DNA of 21,411 nt from Dehalococcoidia bacterium SM23_28_2 (GCA_001303545.1 LJUA01000010.1:1-21411); one strand, 5' to 3'; positions 7,691 through 15,169 are shown, counted from the first letter of the stretch. Notes: a model not told the origin generated them from the letters alone. Numbers and translations: made by a program.

Positions 7691-8161
7691 TTACCATCGG
7701 TAGTGGGCGAAGGCTCTATTGGCTTCAGCCATACGGTGGGTATCATCGCGGCGCTTGATGGTGACGCCCTGGCCACTGGCAGCGTCCATCAGCTCAGCGG
7801 CCAGCCTCTCGGCTATGGGCCTACCCGTGCGACCGCGCACCGCCATCAACAGCCAGCGCATGGCCAATGACATCTGCCGCTCCGGCCGCACCTCCAGAGG
7901 GATCTGATATGTGGCACCGCCTACACGCCGAGGCCGCACCTCCAGAATAGGCATAGCATTGCGTATCGCCTGCTCGAATACTTCCACAGGGTTGCGGCGG
8001 GTCCGCTGCTCCACGATGTCCAGGGTGTTGTATATGATCCGCTCAGCGGTACTCTTCTTGCCGTCCCTCATCAGCTTGTTGATAAACATCTGAAGCCAGA
8101 CACTATTGTACTTGGCATCAGGCGCTGGCCGCCTACGGATGACCTTGCCTCGCCTCGGCAT
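7691..8161 (-). CDS. rpsG: 30S ribosomal protein S7
   Basis: S7 nucleates assembly of the 30S head and contacts the E site; in E. coli it is the repressor of its own operon. The 156-residue product shows MPRRGKVIRRRPAPDAKYNS, FINKLMRDGKKSTAERIIY, NPVEVFEQAIRNAMPILEVR and RRVGGATYQIPLEVRPERQ, then RRDDTHRMAEANRAFAHYRW. Length is normal. It starts 13 bases after the rpsL stop. Confidence 0.98.
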   Translation of the reverse strand: MPRRGKVIRRRPAPDAKYNSVWLQMFINKLMRDGKKSTAERIIYNTLDIVEQRTRRNPVEVFEQAIRNAMPILEVRPRRVGGATYQIPLEVRPERQMSLAMRWLLMAVRGRTGRPIAERLAAELMDAASGQGVTIKRRDDTHRMAEANRAFAHYRW

Positions 8162-8174
8162 CGCTCTACCTACC

Positions 8175-8597
8175 CTACCTGGGTTCCTCGCTGCGACGGG
8201 TGCCGTACTTGCTCCGACTACGCTTCCGGCCCTCTACCCCTTGGGAGTCGAGGGCTCCGCGGATGATGTGATAGCGCACGCCCGGCAGGTCCTTCACTCG
8301 CCCTCCCCGGATGAGCACCACCGAGTGCTCCTGAAGGCTGTGCCCCTCGCCGGGGATGTAGGCGGTGACCTCCATCCCATTGGTCAAGCGCACCCGCGCT
8401 ACCTTGCGCAAGGCAGAGTTGGGCTTCTTAGGAGTCACCGTCCGCACCTGAACGCACACGCCCCGCTTCTGGGGAGCACCCCGCGCCCGCACCTGCCTAT
8501 TCCTCAAGGCGTTGTAGGAAAAGCGCAGAGCGGGGGCCTTGGTCTTCTTGACCAACTTCCTGCGCCCCTTCCGCACCAACTGATTTATAGTGGGCAA
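8175..8597 (-). CDS. rpsL: 30S ribosomal protein S12
   Basis: S12 contacts the decoding centre and is the classic streptomycin-resistance locus. I place the start at the TTG at 8597, because the protein then reads (M)PTINQLVRKGRRKL, the invariant S12 N-terminus, and AAGGGGG lies just upstream. An in-frame ATG at 8639 would add 14 residues that match nothing in the family. The core TVTPKKPNSALRKVARVRL and YIPGEGHSLQEHSVVLIRGG are intact, with unmodified KKPNS lysines. At 140 aa it is longer than the ~124-aa E. coli form, owing to an insertion (RFSYNALRNRQVRARG) before PQKRGVC. I recall similar insertions from Chloroflexota S12, which is one basis for the lineage guess. Confidence 0.96.
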   Translation of the reverse strand: MPTINQLVRKGRRKLVKKTKAPALRFSYNALRNRQVRARGAPQKRGVCVQVRTVTPKKPNSALRKVARVRLTNGMEVTAYIPGEGHSLQEHSVVLIRGGRVKDLPGVRYHIIRGALDSQGVEGRKRSRSKYGTRRSEEPR

Positions 8598-8619
8598 CCC
8601 ATCCCCCTTAAACACAGCG

Positions 8620-8646
8620 AAAAAGGCCGAAAGCCTCATTTCTGAG
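8620..8646 (-). promoter_or_regulatory. Small overlapping hairpins in the rpsL leader (possible weak attenuator)
   Basis: Reading the minus strand, CTCA-GAAA-TGAG (8646-8635) forms a 4-bp tetraloop hairpin. It overlaps AGGC-TTTCG-GCCT (8636-8624), which is followed by a run of T down to 8620. The two stems share bases, so they are mutually exclusive. Both are short and may be coincidence. The pair lies about 20-50 bases upstream of the chosen rpsL start codon. Confidence 0.3.
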
Positions 8647-8716
8647 CCAGTACAGCGGGTGAGACCTTCGCCTCAGCTATCCGCCGACCGTTGTCATTTT
8701 GGGGTCCTTCGACCTG

Positions 8717-8737
8717 TACGTATAGCGTATATACGTA
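8717..8737. promoter_or_regulatory. 8-bp inverted repeat upstream of rpsL (operator-like)
   Basis: TACGTATA (8717-8724) and TATACGTA (8730-8737) are perfect reverse complements separated by GCGTA. The repeat is AT-rich in an otherwise GC-rich region and overlaps the -10 element of the nearer promoter candidate. This geometry suits a dimeric DNA-binding protein, but no regulator is identified and the palindrome could also simply reflect overlapping TATA-like elements. Confidence 0.4.
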
Positions 8738-8755
8738 ATGGACGCCAGACGCCAA
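8726..8755 (-). promoter_or_regulatory. Candidate downstream promoter for the rpsL (str-S10) operon
   Basis: On the minus strand TTGGCG (8755-8750) is followed after 18 bases by TATACG (8731-8726). Each hexamer matches the sigma70 consensus at four of six positions. Initiation here would give a leader of roughly 120 bases before the rpsL TTG start. It lies within the inverted repeat at 8717-8737. Confidence 0.4.
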
Positions 8756-8759
8756 GCCT

Positions 8760-8788
8760 AGCCTATATCAAACTTCGCACGCTGTCAA
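8760..8788 (-). promoter_or_regulatory. Candidate upstream promoter for the rpsL (str-S10) operon
   Basis: A perfect -35 hexamer TTGACA (8788-8783) begins six bases after the ccsA stop codon. With a 17-base spacer the -10 would be TAGGCT (8765-8760); with 15 bases it would be TATAGG (8767-8762). Neither -10 is ideal, but the perfect -35 in the only sizeable gap before the ribosomal cluster supports a promoter here. I see no terminator between ccsA and this site, so read-through is also possible. Confidence 0.55.
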
Positions 8789-8794
8789 GAGCGC

Positions 8795-9685
8795 TCACAC
8801 ACCTGAGTAGCTGTGAAGCCCGCTGACCCACAGGTTGACGGCAAAGTAGGTGAACAGCACCGCCAGGAAACCCACTACCAGCAGCACCGCCGAGCGCGTT
8901 CCCCGCCAGCGTCGCAGGCCCCGCATGTGGAGATAGCCGGCGTAAACAAGCCAGGTCACCAGAGAGGACGTCTCCTTGGGGTCCCACCCCCAGTAGCGCC
9001 CCCAGGCCAGGTTGGCCCAGTAGGCGCCCAGGGCTATCCCCAGGGCCAGCAAGGGGAAGCCGACGATCACCGACCGATAGCCGACCTCGTCCAGAACGTC
9101 GGCCCTGGGCAGCCGCGAGAAGCGGTTCCTCTCGCCCTGGATGAGATAGACCACCGCCGACCCGAAGGAGACACTGAGAGCGCTATAAGCCAAAACCATC
9201 ATCGCCACGTGGGCAGCGAGCAGCGGCTCGTTGCGGAGGGCGGGCACCAGCGGTTGCACCTCAGAGGGGAAGAAGGCGGCCGCCGCCAGCAGGCCGAGGA
9301 CGACCGGCTGAACGAAGGCCCCCAGGGTGCGCTGGCCATACCAGCGCTCCAAGACTGCATAGGCCAGCGAGCTGCCGCCAGCAAAGGCCACTGTGTACTC
9401 CCACATGTTCGACCAGGGTGCGTGGCCAGCGGCCCGCCAGCGAGCCACCAGGGCAGCCGCCAGAAAAGCGGCCACCAGCCAGGTGGTCAAAGTCGCCGCC
9501 TTACCGATAGAAGCGGGCAGCCTTTCCCAGGAGGTCACCGTTAGGGTCTGGCCGTTGGTGGCGAGCCGCCGCAGAGCTAGGCGGACGCCGAAGGCGTGGC
9601 CCCAGTAGAGCAGGGTAGCCATGGCCGCAGCGGCCAGGGCCAGCCAGAACATGTTGATGGAGAGCTGCTCCATGCCATGTCTCAT
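8795..9685 (-). CDS. ccsA: CcsA/ResC-type cytochrome c assembly protein
   Basis: This is a multi-pass membrane protein of the cytochrome c biogenesis system II family, which carries and presents haem on the outer face of the membrane. The 296-aa product is strongly hydrophobic, with roughly eight likely membrane segments. The haem-handling WWD-like motif is WGRYWGWDPKE (228-238). Conserved histidines can be placed at H88 (GHAPWSNMWEY), H159 (LLAAHVAMM), H253 (YLHMR) and H291 (GLHSYSG). The partner CcsB/ResB is not in the window. Its ATG shares four bases (ATGA) with the folE stop; an ATG at residue 5 is also possible. A HemX-like relative is less likely given the full WWD motif. Confidence 0.88.
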   Translation of the reverse strand: MRHGMEQLSINMFWLALAAAAMATLLYWGHAFGVRLALRRLATNGQTLTVTSWERLPASIGKAATLTTWLVAAFLAAALVARWRAAGHAPWSNMWEYTVAFAGGSSLAYAVLERWYGQRTLGAFVQPVVLGLLAAAAFFPSEVQPLVPALRNEPLLAAHVAMMVLAYSALSVSFGSAVVYLIQGERNRFSRLPRADVLDEVGYRSVIVGFPLLALGIALGAYWANLAWGRYWGWDPKETSSLVTWLVYAGYLHMRGLRRWRGTRSAVLLVVGFLAVLFTYFAVNLWVSGLHSYSGV

Positions 9686-10242
9686 CTGCCCTGCACTAGG
9701 GCCAGGAACTCAGAGCGAGCGAACGTCCCCTTGCGGAAGGGGCCCTGCACTGCAAATGTCACCACCCGCGTGCCCGGCTTGTGGGCGCCCCGCATGCTCA
9801 GACACAGATGCTCCGCCTCCACTACAACACCCACACCGTCGGCATCCAGCGCCTCAAGAATACAGTCGGCCAGTTGACGCGTCAGACGCTCCTGAATCTG
9901 CGGCCTCCTGGCCAGAATGTCCAGCGCCCGGGCGATCTTGCTGATCCCCACCAGACGGCCGTTGGGGATGTAGCCCACGTGGGCCACGCCGTAGAAGGGG
10001 AGAAAATGATGCTCGCAGAGGGAGTAGAAGGGGATATCCCTGAGGATTACCGGCTCATCCTTCTCCCCCTGGAAGCCGCTTCGCAGCACCTCCACGGGAT
10101 CCCGCTCGAGGCCGGAGAAGAAGTAGGCATACATGTCGCCGATACGCCGAGGCGTCTCGGCGAGGCCCTCGCGCTGGGGGTCCTCGCCGATGGCTTCGAT
10201 GATCCGGCGCACCGCCTCAGCGATCTTGGCCCGATCTACCAC
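9682..10242 (-). CDS. folE: GTP cyclohydrolase I
   Basis: FolE converts GTP to 7,8-dihydroneopterin triphosphate, the first step of tetrahydrofolate synthesis. The 186-residue product has the family signature FYSLCEHHFLPFYGVAHVGYIP and VGISKIARALDILARRPQIQERLT. Likely zinc ligands are Cys76, His79 and Cys147 (AEHLCLSMRG). QGPFRKGTFARSEFL closes the fold. Length is typical of the type IA enzyme. The start is GTG at 10242 with GGGAGG just upstream. It lies 42 bases after thrC and overlaps ccsA by four bases, so it is probably cotranscribed with both. Confidence 0.96.
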   Translation of the reverse strand: MVDRAKIAEAVRRIIEAIGEDPQREGLAETPRRIGDMYAYFFSGLERDPVEVLRSGFQGEKDEPVILRDIPFYSLCEHHFLPFYGVAHVGYIPNGRLVGISKIARALDILARRPQIQERLTRQLADCILEALDADGVGVVVEAEHLCLSMRGAHKPGTRVVTFAVQGPFRKGTFARSEFLALVQGR

Positions 10243-10284
10243 ATGGCCTCCCAGAAACGCTCAACGCAGACGTGAGGCATGCAT

Positions 10285-11361
10285 CTATGCCACGCCGATG
10301 GCCTTCTCCACGGCGGCCAAATCGGCGGGCACCTCCAGGACCTCGGTAGGGATAGCCATCGCCGTGTCCGGGTCCTTGAGGCCGCTGCCGGTGATGATGC
10401 AGACGACGGTGCTGTTGCTGAGGTCCAGCCCCTCGCGGTTCATCTTGAACAGACCGGCCACCGAGGCCGCGGAGGCCGGTTCGCCGAAGATGCCCTCCTC
10501 CTGGGCCAGCAGCCGATAAGCCTTCAGGATCTCCTCATCGCTCACCGCCTCGATCACGCCGCCCGAGGCGTCGCGAGCGGCCTCAGCCCCCTTCCAGCTA
10601 GCCGGGTTGCCGATGCGTATGGCTGTGGCCACCGTCACCGGCTTCTCCACCGGCCTTCCCAGAACAATGGGAGCCGCCCCTTCCGCCTGGAACCCCATCA
10701 TCCGCGGCCTCTTGCTGGCCAGTCCCCTCTGATTATGCTCCACGAAGCCCCGCCAGTAGGCAGTGATGTTGCCGGCATTGCCCACCGGAATGAACAGGTA
10801 ATCGGGGGCATCCCCCAGATGATCGATGATCTCGAAGGCGGCCGTCTTCTGGCCCTCCAGCCGATAGGGATTGAGGGAGTTGACCAGGGCGATGGGATGC
10901 TTATCGGTGATCGTCCGCGCCAGGGACAGAGCCTGGTCGAAGTTGCCATCCACAGCGATGACCTGGGCACCATGGGCCACCGCCTGGGCCAGCTTCCCCT
11001 GAGCGATGTTGCCCTTGGGCACCAGAACATGGGCCCTCAGACCGCAGTGGGCGGCATAGGCTGCGGCAGAGGCGCTGGTATTGCCGGTGGAAGCGCAGAG
11101 CACCGCCTTCTGACCCTCCTCTATGGCCTTGGCCACCGCCACCACCATGCCTCGGTCCTTGAAGGAGCCGGTTGGGTTGCAGCTCTCCAGCTTAAAGTAG
11201 AGGGAGCCACAGCCCACTCGGGCCTCCAGCCGCTGGGAGCGCACCAGGGGCGTCCCTCCCTCCCCCATGCAGATATGGGGAGTAGCATCCGTTAGCGGCA
11301 GATAGTCACCATAGCGGCGCAGGACGCCCAGTCGATCACTCGCCGCCCAGCTTGAGGTCAC
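10285..11361 (-). CDS. thrC: Threonine synthase
   Basis: ThrC is a PLP enzyme that converts O-phosphohomoserine to threonine. The 358-residue product has GEGGTPLVRSQRL, the PLP-lysine motif NPTGSFKDRGM (Lys68), ASTGNTSASAAAYAAHCGL and the glycine-rich VPVGNAGN-like loop (here FIPVGNAGNITAYWRG). The compact length matches the shorter bacterial/archaeal form rather than the ~430-aa E. coli type. The start is GTG at 11361, with GAAGGAG about 10 bases upstream, and it overlaps the end of the coiled-coil gene by 26 bases. Homoserine kinase (thrB), the step between hom and thrC, is not in the window. Confidence 0.95.
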   Translation of the reverse strand: MTSSWAASDRLGVLRRYGDYLPLTDATPHICMGEGGTPLVRSQRLEARVGCGSLYFKLESCNPTGSFKDRGMVVAVAKAIEEGQKAVLCASTGNTSASAAAYAAHCGLRAHVLVPKGNIAQGKLAQAVAHGAQVIAVDGNFDQALSLARTITDKHPIALVNSLNPYRLEGQKTAAFEIIDHLGDAPDYLFIPVGNAGNITAYWRGFVEHNQRGLASKRPRMMGFQAEGAAPIVLGRPVEKPVTVATAIRIGNPASWKGAEAARDASGGVIEAVSDEEILKAYRLLAQEEGIFGEPASAASVAGLFKMNREGLDLSNSTVVCIITGSGLKDPDTAMAIPTEVLEVPADLAAVEKAIGVA

Positions 11362-12379
11362 GCTGCTTTATCTCCTTCAGTTCCTGTTCCATGGCAGCCA
11401 ACTGACGGCGTTTCTGCCGCTCCTGGAAGTGTCCCAGCTTGCGTAGGTAGTCCACCACCTGCTGGCGCTGCTCACGGATTTGCTGCTGGAAGGCGGCCAG
11501 GCGCTCCTTGTGAGTCTCGGCCTTGCTCTCCAGTAGCTCCAAGGCACGAGCATTGTCTTCAGCACGCTCCCGCTGCTCCCCCAGCGCCTGCTCCATAGCT
11601 TTCAGCCGCTCTTCCAGACGCTGGCCTTCCGTGCGCCAGTGCTCTTGAACGCCCCCCAGTTCCTGATGGCCCACATGATCCTCGCTGAGGATGGTCACCT
11701 GCTCCCCCAGGCGGCGGACCTGCTCGACCAGGAGCTGCGTGCGTTCGGAAAGGATGGCATCCTGCTTGATCAAGGCGTCAGTCTCGGCGTGTAGACGTCT
11801 CGTCTCCTCCTCCAGGCGTTTGACGGCCTCGTCGTGCCTGGCCGACTTGCTCGCCAGCCCTTCGATTCCCTTGTCCGCAGCCTCCAGCCGCTTCTCCAAG
11901 AGCGATATGTCATCCCGAAAACGGCGCCCGCCCTCCTCCACGGCCAGCATGCGCCCCTCGTAGGACTGGACCAGCTTGTCCACGGCCTCCAGGCGGCGCA
12001 AGGAGCCACTGTGTTGCTCCCTCTCTCGCTCCACCGTCGTCTGCTGCTGGCGCCCGACATCTTCGATGCGGCTCTGATTGGCCAGTTGACGCTCCTGGAG
12101 ACGCCCCAATTGCTCCTTGGCCTGGCGCACCTCGTCCTGAAGATGAGGAAAGGCTGCAAGATGGGAAGACAAAGCGGAAAAGATGTCTTCCTGCTTCTGC
12201 ACGGTCTCCACCACGCTCCAGAGCTGGTTTCGCGCCTGCTCCACTTGCTGTTCCAGCTTATGAAGCTGGCTCTTGGCCTGTCGAAGTTCCTCCTCCAGCC
12301 AGGGAACAGCGTCGGCCGAGGGAGCCGCTGCCTCCGCCCGAGGAGGATTAGCCTTTGACTGCTGCTTGTCCGCGCCCAT
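11336..12379 (-). CDS. Long coiled-coil protein of unknown function
   Basis: I do not recognise this 347-residue protein. It has no signal peptide or membrane segment. After a low-complexity N-terminus (residues ~5-24, rich in Ala, Pro and Ser) almost the whole chain (~26-345) is charged, Gln-rich and heptad-like, as in ELRQAKSQLHKLEQQVEQAR and SLLEKRLEAADKGIEGLASK. It resembles the rod of SMC-, TolA- or tropomyosin-like proteins, but no ATPase head or other globular domain is present. The ATG at 12379 is 30 bases after hom, and its 3' end overlaps thrC by 26 bases. It is therefore translated within the threonine gene run without an obvious metabolic role. Codon use looks like that of its neighbours. 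Confidence 0.8.
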   Translation of the reverse strand: MGADKQQSKANPPRAEAAAPSADAVPWLEEELRQAKSQLHKLEQQVEQARNQLWSVVETVQKQEDIFSALSSHLAAFPHLQDEVRQAKEQLGRLQERQLANQSRIEDVGRQQQTTVEREREQHSGSLRRLEAVDKLVQSYEGRMLAVEEGGRRFRDDISLLEKRLEAADKGIEGLASKSARHDEAVKRLEEETRRLHAETDALIKQDAILSERTQLLVEQVRRLGEQVTILSEDHVGHQELGGVQEHWRTEGQRLEERLKAMEQALGEQRERAEDNARALELLESKAETHKERLAAFQQQIREQRQQVVDYLRKLGHFQERQKRRQLAAMEQELKEIKQRDLKLGGE

Positions 12380-12409
12380 CGATATCCCCCCAACCTGCCG
12401 CCGGGCCGC

Positions 12410-13720
12410 TCAGTTTTCCACCCTTAGGAGATTGCCGATGCGGCTCACCACCGCCAGCTTGCCTGTCTCCTCGACGGTCTTCTGCACCGATTCCTCACGC
12501 GCGACGTGGGTCATGATCACCAGCTCCGCCGTCTGGGCCGCCTCATCCGTCTCCTTCTGGATGACCGAGGCGATGCTCACACCGTGGTCACCAAAGCAGC
12601 GAGCGATCTGGGCCAGCACGCCGGGCCGATCGGGTACCTCCATCCGCAGATAGTAGCGGGTGGTCAGTTCGGCCATCGGCCTCATGGGCAACGGCCGTCC
12701 CGCTCGCCAGGGCCAGCGGTCCCCCTTCCGGCCGGCCTTGGCCGCCGCCACGCTGTGAGCGGCGTCCATGACATCGGCCACGATAGCGCTGGCCGTAGGA
12801 TAAGGTCCGGCTCCCGGTCCCTGAAAGAGTACTCGACCCAACAGGTCGCCCTCCACCTGAACGGCGTTGAGCACGCCGTCCACGTTGGCCAGAAGCTCGT
12901 CCTGGGGCACAAACGTCGGATGCACCCTGGCGTCCACGCCGTCCTCCCCCCTCTTGCCCACCGCCAGCAGCTTGATGGCATAGCCTAGCTCTTGGGCGTA
13001 CCGAAAGTCGCGGGCGTTGAGGCTGGTGATCCCCTCACAGTGGACATCCTCCGGGCGGACGTGGGTGTGGAAGGCCAGACTGGTCAGGATGGCCAGCTTG
13101 TAGGCGGCATCGATCCCTTGCACGTCGTTGGAGGGATCAGCCTCAGCGTAGCCCAGGGCCTGAGCCTGGCGGAGCGCCTCCTCAAAGTCCAGCCCCTCTT
13201 TGCTCATGCAGGTGAGAATGTAGTTGGTGGTGCCGTTGATTATGGCCCGAATGGAAGTGATGTCGTTGGCCGAGAGGTCGCGCCTGAGGGGGCCAATAAC
13301 GGGGGTGCCGCTGCCGACGCTGGCCTCGAAGAGGATATCTACCCCCTTCTCCTGGGCCAGGGCCAGCAGCTCGGGGCCGTGCTTAGCCATGACCTCCTTG
13401 TTGGCGGTGACTACGTAGCGGCCGGAGCTGAGGGCCTCCTTGATGAAATCGTAGGCCGGCCGCTCGCCCCCTAGAAGCTCGATGACGATGTCCACCGCCT
13501 CGTCGTCCAGGACAGCACGGGGGTCGTCGGTGACCAGGCGGCGGTCCACCGGAACATTGTCAGCCTTATAGAGGTCGCGTTCCAGGATGTGCCGCAAGCT
13601 TAAGTCGAGCCCCCGTTGCTGAGCGTAGGCTGGCCCCTTCTCCAGCAGGGTGCGAGCCACACCGCTGCCTATCACCCCCAAACCCAACAGAGCGATCTCG
13701 ATCCGATCCTGCTTGGCCAT
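12410..13720 (-). CDS. hom: Homoserine dehydrogenase
   Basis: Hom reduces aspartate semialdehyde to homoserine, the branch point to threonine and methionine. The 436-aa product has an N-terminal NAD(P)-binding loop LLGLGVIGSGVAR (11-23), the VTANKEVMAKHGPELLALA segment, and the family signature YAEADPSNDVQGIDAAYKLAI with catalytic Lys/Asp surroundings. A C-terminal ACT domain from ~residue 355 (RMEVPDRPGVLAQIARCFGD) suggests allosteric feedback, probably by threonine. It is a stand-alone enzyme, not fused to aspartate kinase. The ATG at 13720 lies 6 bases after the isomerase gene. Confidence 0.96.
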   Translation of the reverse strand: MAKQDRIEIALLGLGVIGSGVARTLLEKGPAYAQQRGLDLSLRHILERDLYKADNVPVDRRLVTDDPRAVLDDEAVDIVIELLGGERPAYDFIKEALSSGRYVVTANKEVMAKHGPELLALAQEKGVDILFEASVGSGTPVIGPLRRDLSANDITSIRAIINGTTNYILTCMSKEGLDFEEALRQAQALGYAEADPSNDVQGIDAAYKLAILTSLAFHTHVRPEDVHCEGITSLNARDFRYAQELGYAIKLLAVGKRGEDGVDARVHPTFVPQDELLANVDGVLNAVQVEGDLLGRVLFQGPGAGPYPTASAIVADVMDAAHSVAAAKAGRKGDRWPWRAGRPLPMRPMAELTTRYYLRMEVPDRPGVLAQIARCFGDHGVSIASVIQKETDEAAQTAELVIMTHVAREESVQKTVEETGKLAVVSRIGNLLRVEN

Positions 13721-13726
13721 GGTCTC

Positions 13727-14752
13727 CTATCCTAAAGACTCAAAGGCTTTGTCCAGCGCCCACTGAACCTTATCGGCGTCTTCTAACACAGGCTGAACAT
13801 CGGGCAGGGCGAGGAGAGTCCGTTGCTCCGCCAGCCAATAGGATAAGTAGCTGTTGCTGATACGCGTCTGCTGCTCCGGCGTCAACTCTCGATCGTCCTC
13901 CCTCTCCTCCACCTCGAAGATAAAATAGCCACCCTGGCCGGGGATGGGTTGGCTGGGAGCGCCCACCTCCAGAGCGAACACCTTGGCAGCGTAGGTCAAA
14001 TCCATCTCATCGCGAGCCTGCCAACCCTTTTCGCCGCCCTCCTCCTTGGTAGCGCTGTCCAGAGAGAGTTCACCAGCCAGGTCGCCAAAGTCTTCGCCAG
14101 CATCCAGACGTTCCAGCACCGAGAGAGCTTCCTCCTCCGTGCCCACCAGGATCTGGCGCACCCTCACCTGCTCGACGGCGGCGGGCACGGACTGGGAAAA
14201 TATTTCCTGCACCTTGCTGATAAGGATATCCGCCTCCACCATCGTCCGGTACTCTTCTTCCGAGAGGTCACTCCTCTCCAACTCCTGCTCAAAGGCGCTG
14301 GCGAACGCCTCCGGATTGCTCTCCGTGAGGCCCAACAGTTCGCCGAGCTCCAACTCCATCTCCTCCGGCGACACGGATACGCCCAGGTCGGTGGGCGCCC
14401 TCTGCAGCAGCATCTCTTCGCTCTCCAGCATAGTGATCGCGCTGGTAAAAGCCAGTTGGGCCTGGCTGGTGTCCTGAAGGCCTATGCTGGTCAGATAGAG
14501 TCCGAGGCGGCGGGCGAAGTAATCGAGATTGATGGTGGTTTCGCCTACCCGAACGGCCTTGGAGTTAGGAAGCTGGACGTGCTCCTCGTAGTAGTCCTGA
14601 AATAAGGCAAAGCCGATGATTCCCACGATGGTGACCAAGAACAGCACAAAAGCGGTAATGACCGCTACCTGGAGCCGGAACTCGCGGCTCCAGGGCCGCC
14701 GCCGTGGCCGCGGCGGGATAGGCAGAGGTCTCTGTCGTCTCTTCTTGACCAA
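13727..14752 (-). CDS. Membrane-anchored parvulin-type peptidyl-prolyl isomerase (SurA/PrsA-like)
   Basis: The 341-aa product starts with a very basic cytosolic stretch (KKRRQRPLPIPPRPRRRPW), then one membrane segment (~28-51, VAVITAFVLFLVTIVGIIGF). This implies a signal anchor with an extracytoplasmic body. Residues ~60-190 resemble the helical SurA N-terminal/chaperone domain. Residues ~195-284 look like a parvulin domain: VRVRQILVGTEEEALSVLER, a GDLAGELSLDSATKEEGG stretch and the QPIPGQGGYFIFEV ending. The likely role is folding of secreted proteins. The start is TTG at 14752 with GAAGGGG upstream, and is less certain than the rest. It sits 80 bases after rpsR and 6 before hom. Confidence 0.82.
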   Translation of the reverse strand: MVKKRRQRPLPIPPRPRRRPWSREFRLQVAVITAFVLFLVTIVGIIGFALFQDYYEEHVQLPNSKAVRVGETTINLDYFARRLGLYLTSIGLQDTSQAQLAFTSAITMLESEEMLLQRAPTDLGVSVSPEEMELELGELLGLTESNPEAFASAFEQELERSDLSEEEYRTMVEADILISKVQEIFSQSVPAAVEQVRVRQILVGTEEEALSVLERLDAGEDFGDLAGELSLDSATKEEGGEKGWQARDEMDLTYAAKVFALEVGAPSQPIPGQGGYFIFEVEEREDDRELTPEQQTRISNSYLSYWLAEQRTLLALPDVQPVLEDADKVQWALDKAFESLG

Positions 14753-14832
14753 TGTAGGACCCCTTCAAGGATAACCAACGGGCAAGCAGACGGGAACCCT
14801 CCCCCCAACCGCGCCAGCCTGAACAGCGCCAG

Positions 14833-15156
14833 CTACTGACGTGAGGTGGAATAACCCGTTACGCGAATGTGCTCTGGTGTGTAGGGTAGAAGAGCCAAAT
14901 GCCTGGCCCGCTTCAGGGCTTGGGATAGAGCTCGCTGATGCTTGGCGCAGGTTCCCAGCTTCCTCCTGGGCTCGATGCGCCCGCGATCGGACAGAAAGCG
15001 CCGCAGCTTACCAGGGTCTTTGTAGTCGATGACCTCGACGTGCTCCACACAGAACATGCAAACCTTGCGCCGGCGGCCATACCGCCCACGCCGCCTCGGC
15101 CTAGGCGCCTCGGCAGCGCCTTCTCCTCGAGATTCCCCTTCTGGTTCCGCGCTCAT
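14833..15156 (-). CDS. rpsR: 30S ribosomal protein S18 (cysteine-containing form)
   Basis: S18 pairs with S6 on the 30S platform. The core IDYKDPGKLRRFLSDRGRIEPRRKLGTCAKHQRALSQALKRARHLALLPY covers the family. Cys33-x2-Cys36 and Cys70-x2-His73 form a plausible zinc site, so this would be a zinc-binding (C+) paralogue type; zinc use is inferred. The N-terminus (1-30) is a Glu/Gly/Ala then Arg-rich extension. The 107-aa length is longer than the ~75 of E. coli. The ATG at 15156 is 13 bases after ssb, in the conserved rpsF-ssb-rpsR order. Confidence 0.96.
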   Translation of the reverse strand: MSAEPEGESRGEGAAEAPRPRRRGRYGRRRKVCMFCVEHVEVIDYKDPGKLRRFLSDRGRIEPRRKLGTCAKHQRALSQALKRARHLALLPYTPEHIRVTGYSTSRQ

Positions 15157-15169
15157 CGATCAAACCCAC

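Noticed and set aside
6346..7758. 470-codon open frame on the plus strand opposite fusA
   Set aside because: It is antisense to a certain EF-G gene, its translation is His/Gln/Leu-rich without any domain, and it arises from the GC-rich codon pattern of fusA.
8598..8639. ATG at 8639 as the rpsL start
   Set aside because: The extra 14 residues do not belong to S12, whereas TTG at 8597 gives the conserved PTINQLVRKGR start with a well-placed ribosome binding site.
10279..11295. 338-codon plus-strand open frame opposite thrC
   Set aside because: Shadow of thrC: no ribosome binding site, no domain-like sequence, and it covers the whole real gene.
14753..14832. Possible terminator or promoter in the 80-base gap after rpsR
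   Set aside because: It contains G- and C-runs but no stable hairpin with a T-tract and no recognisable promoter.
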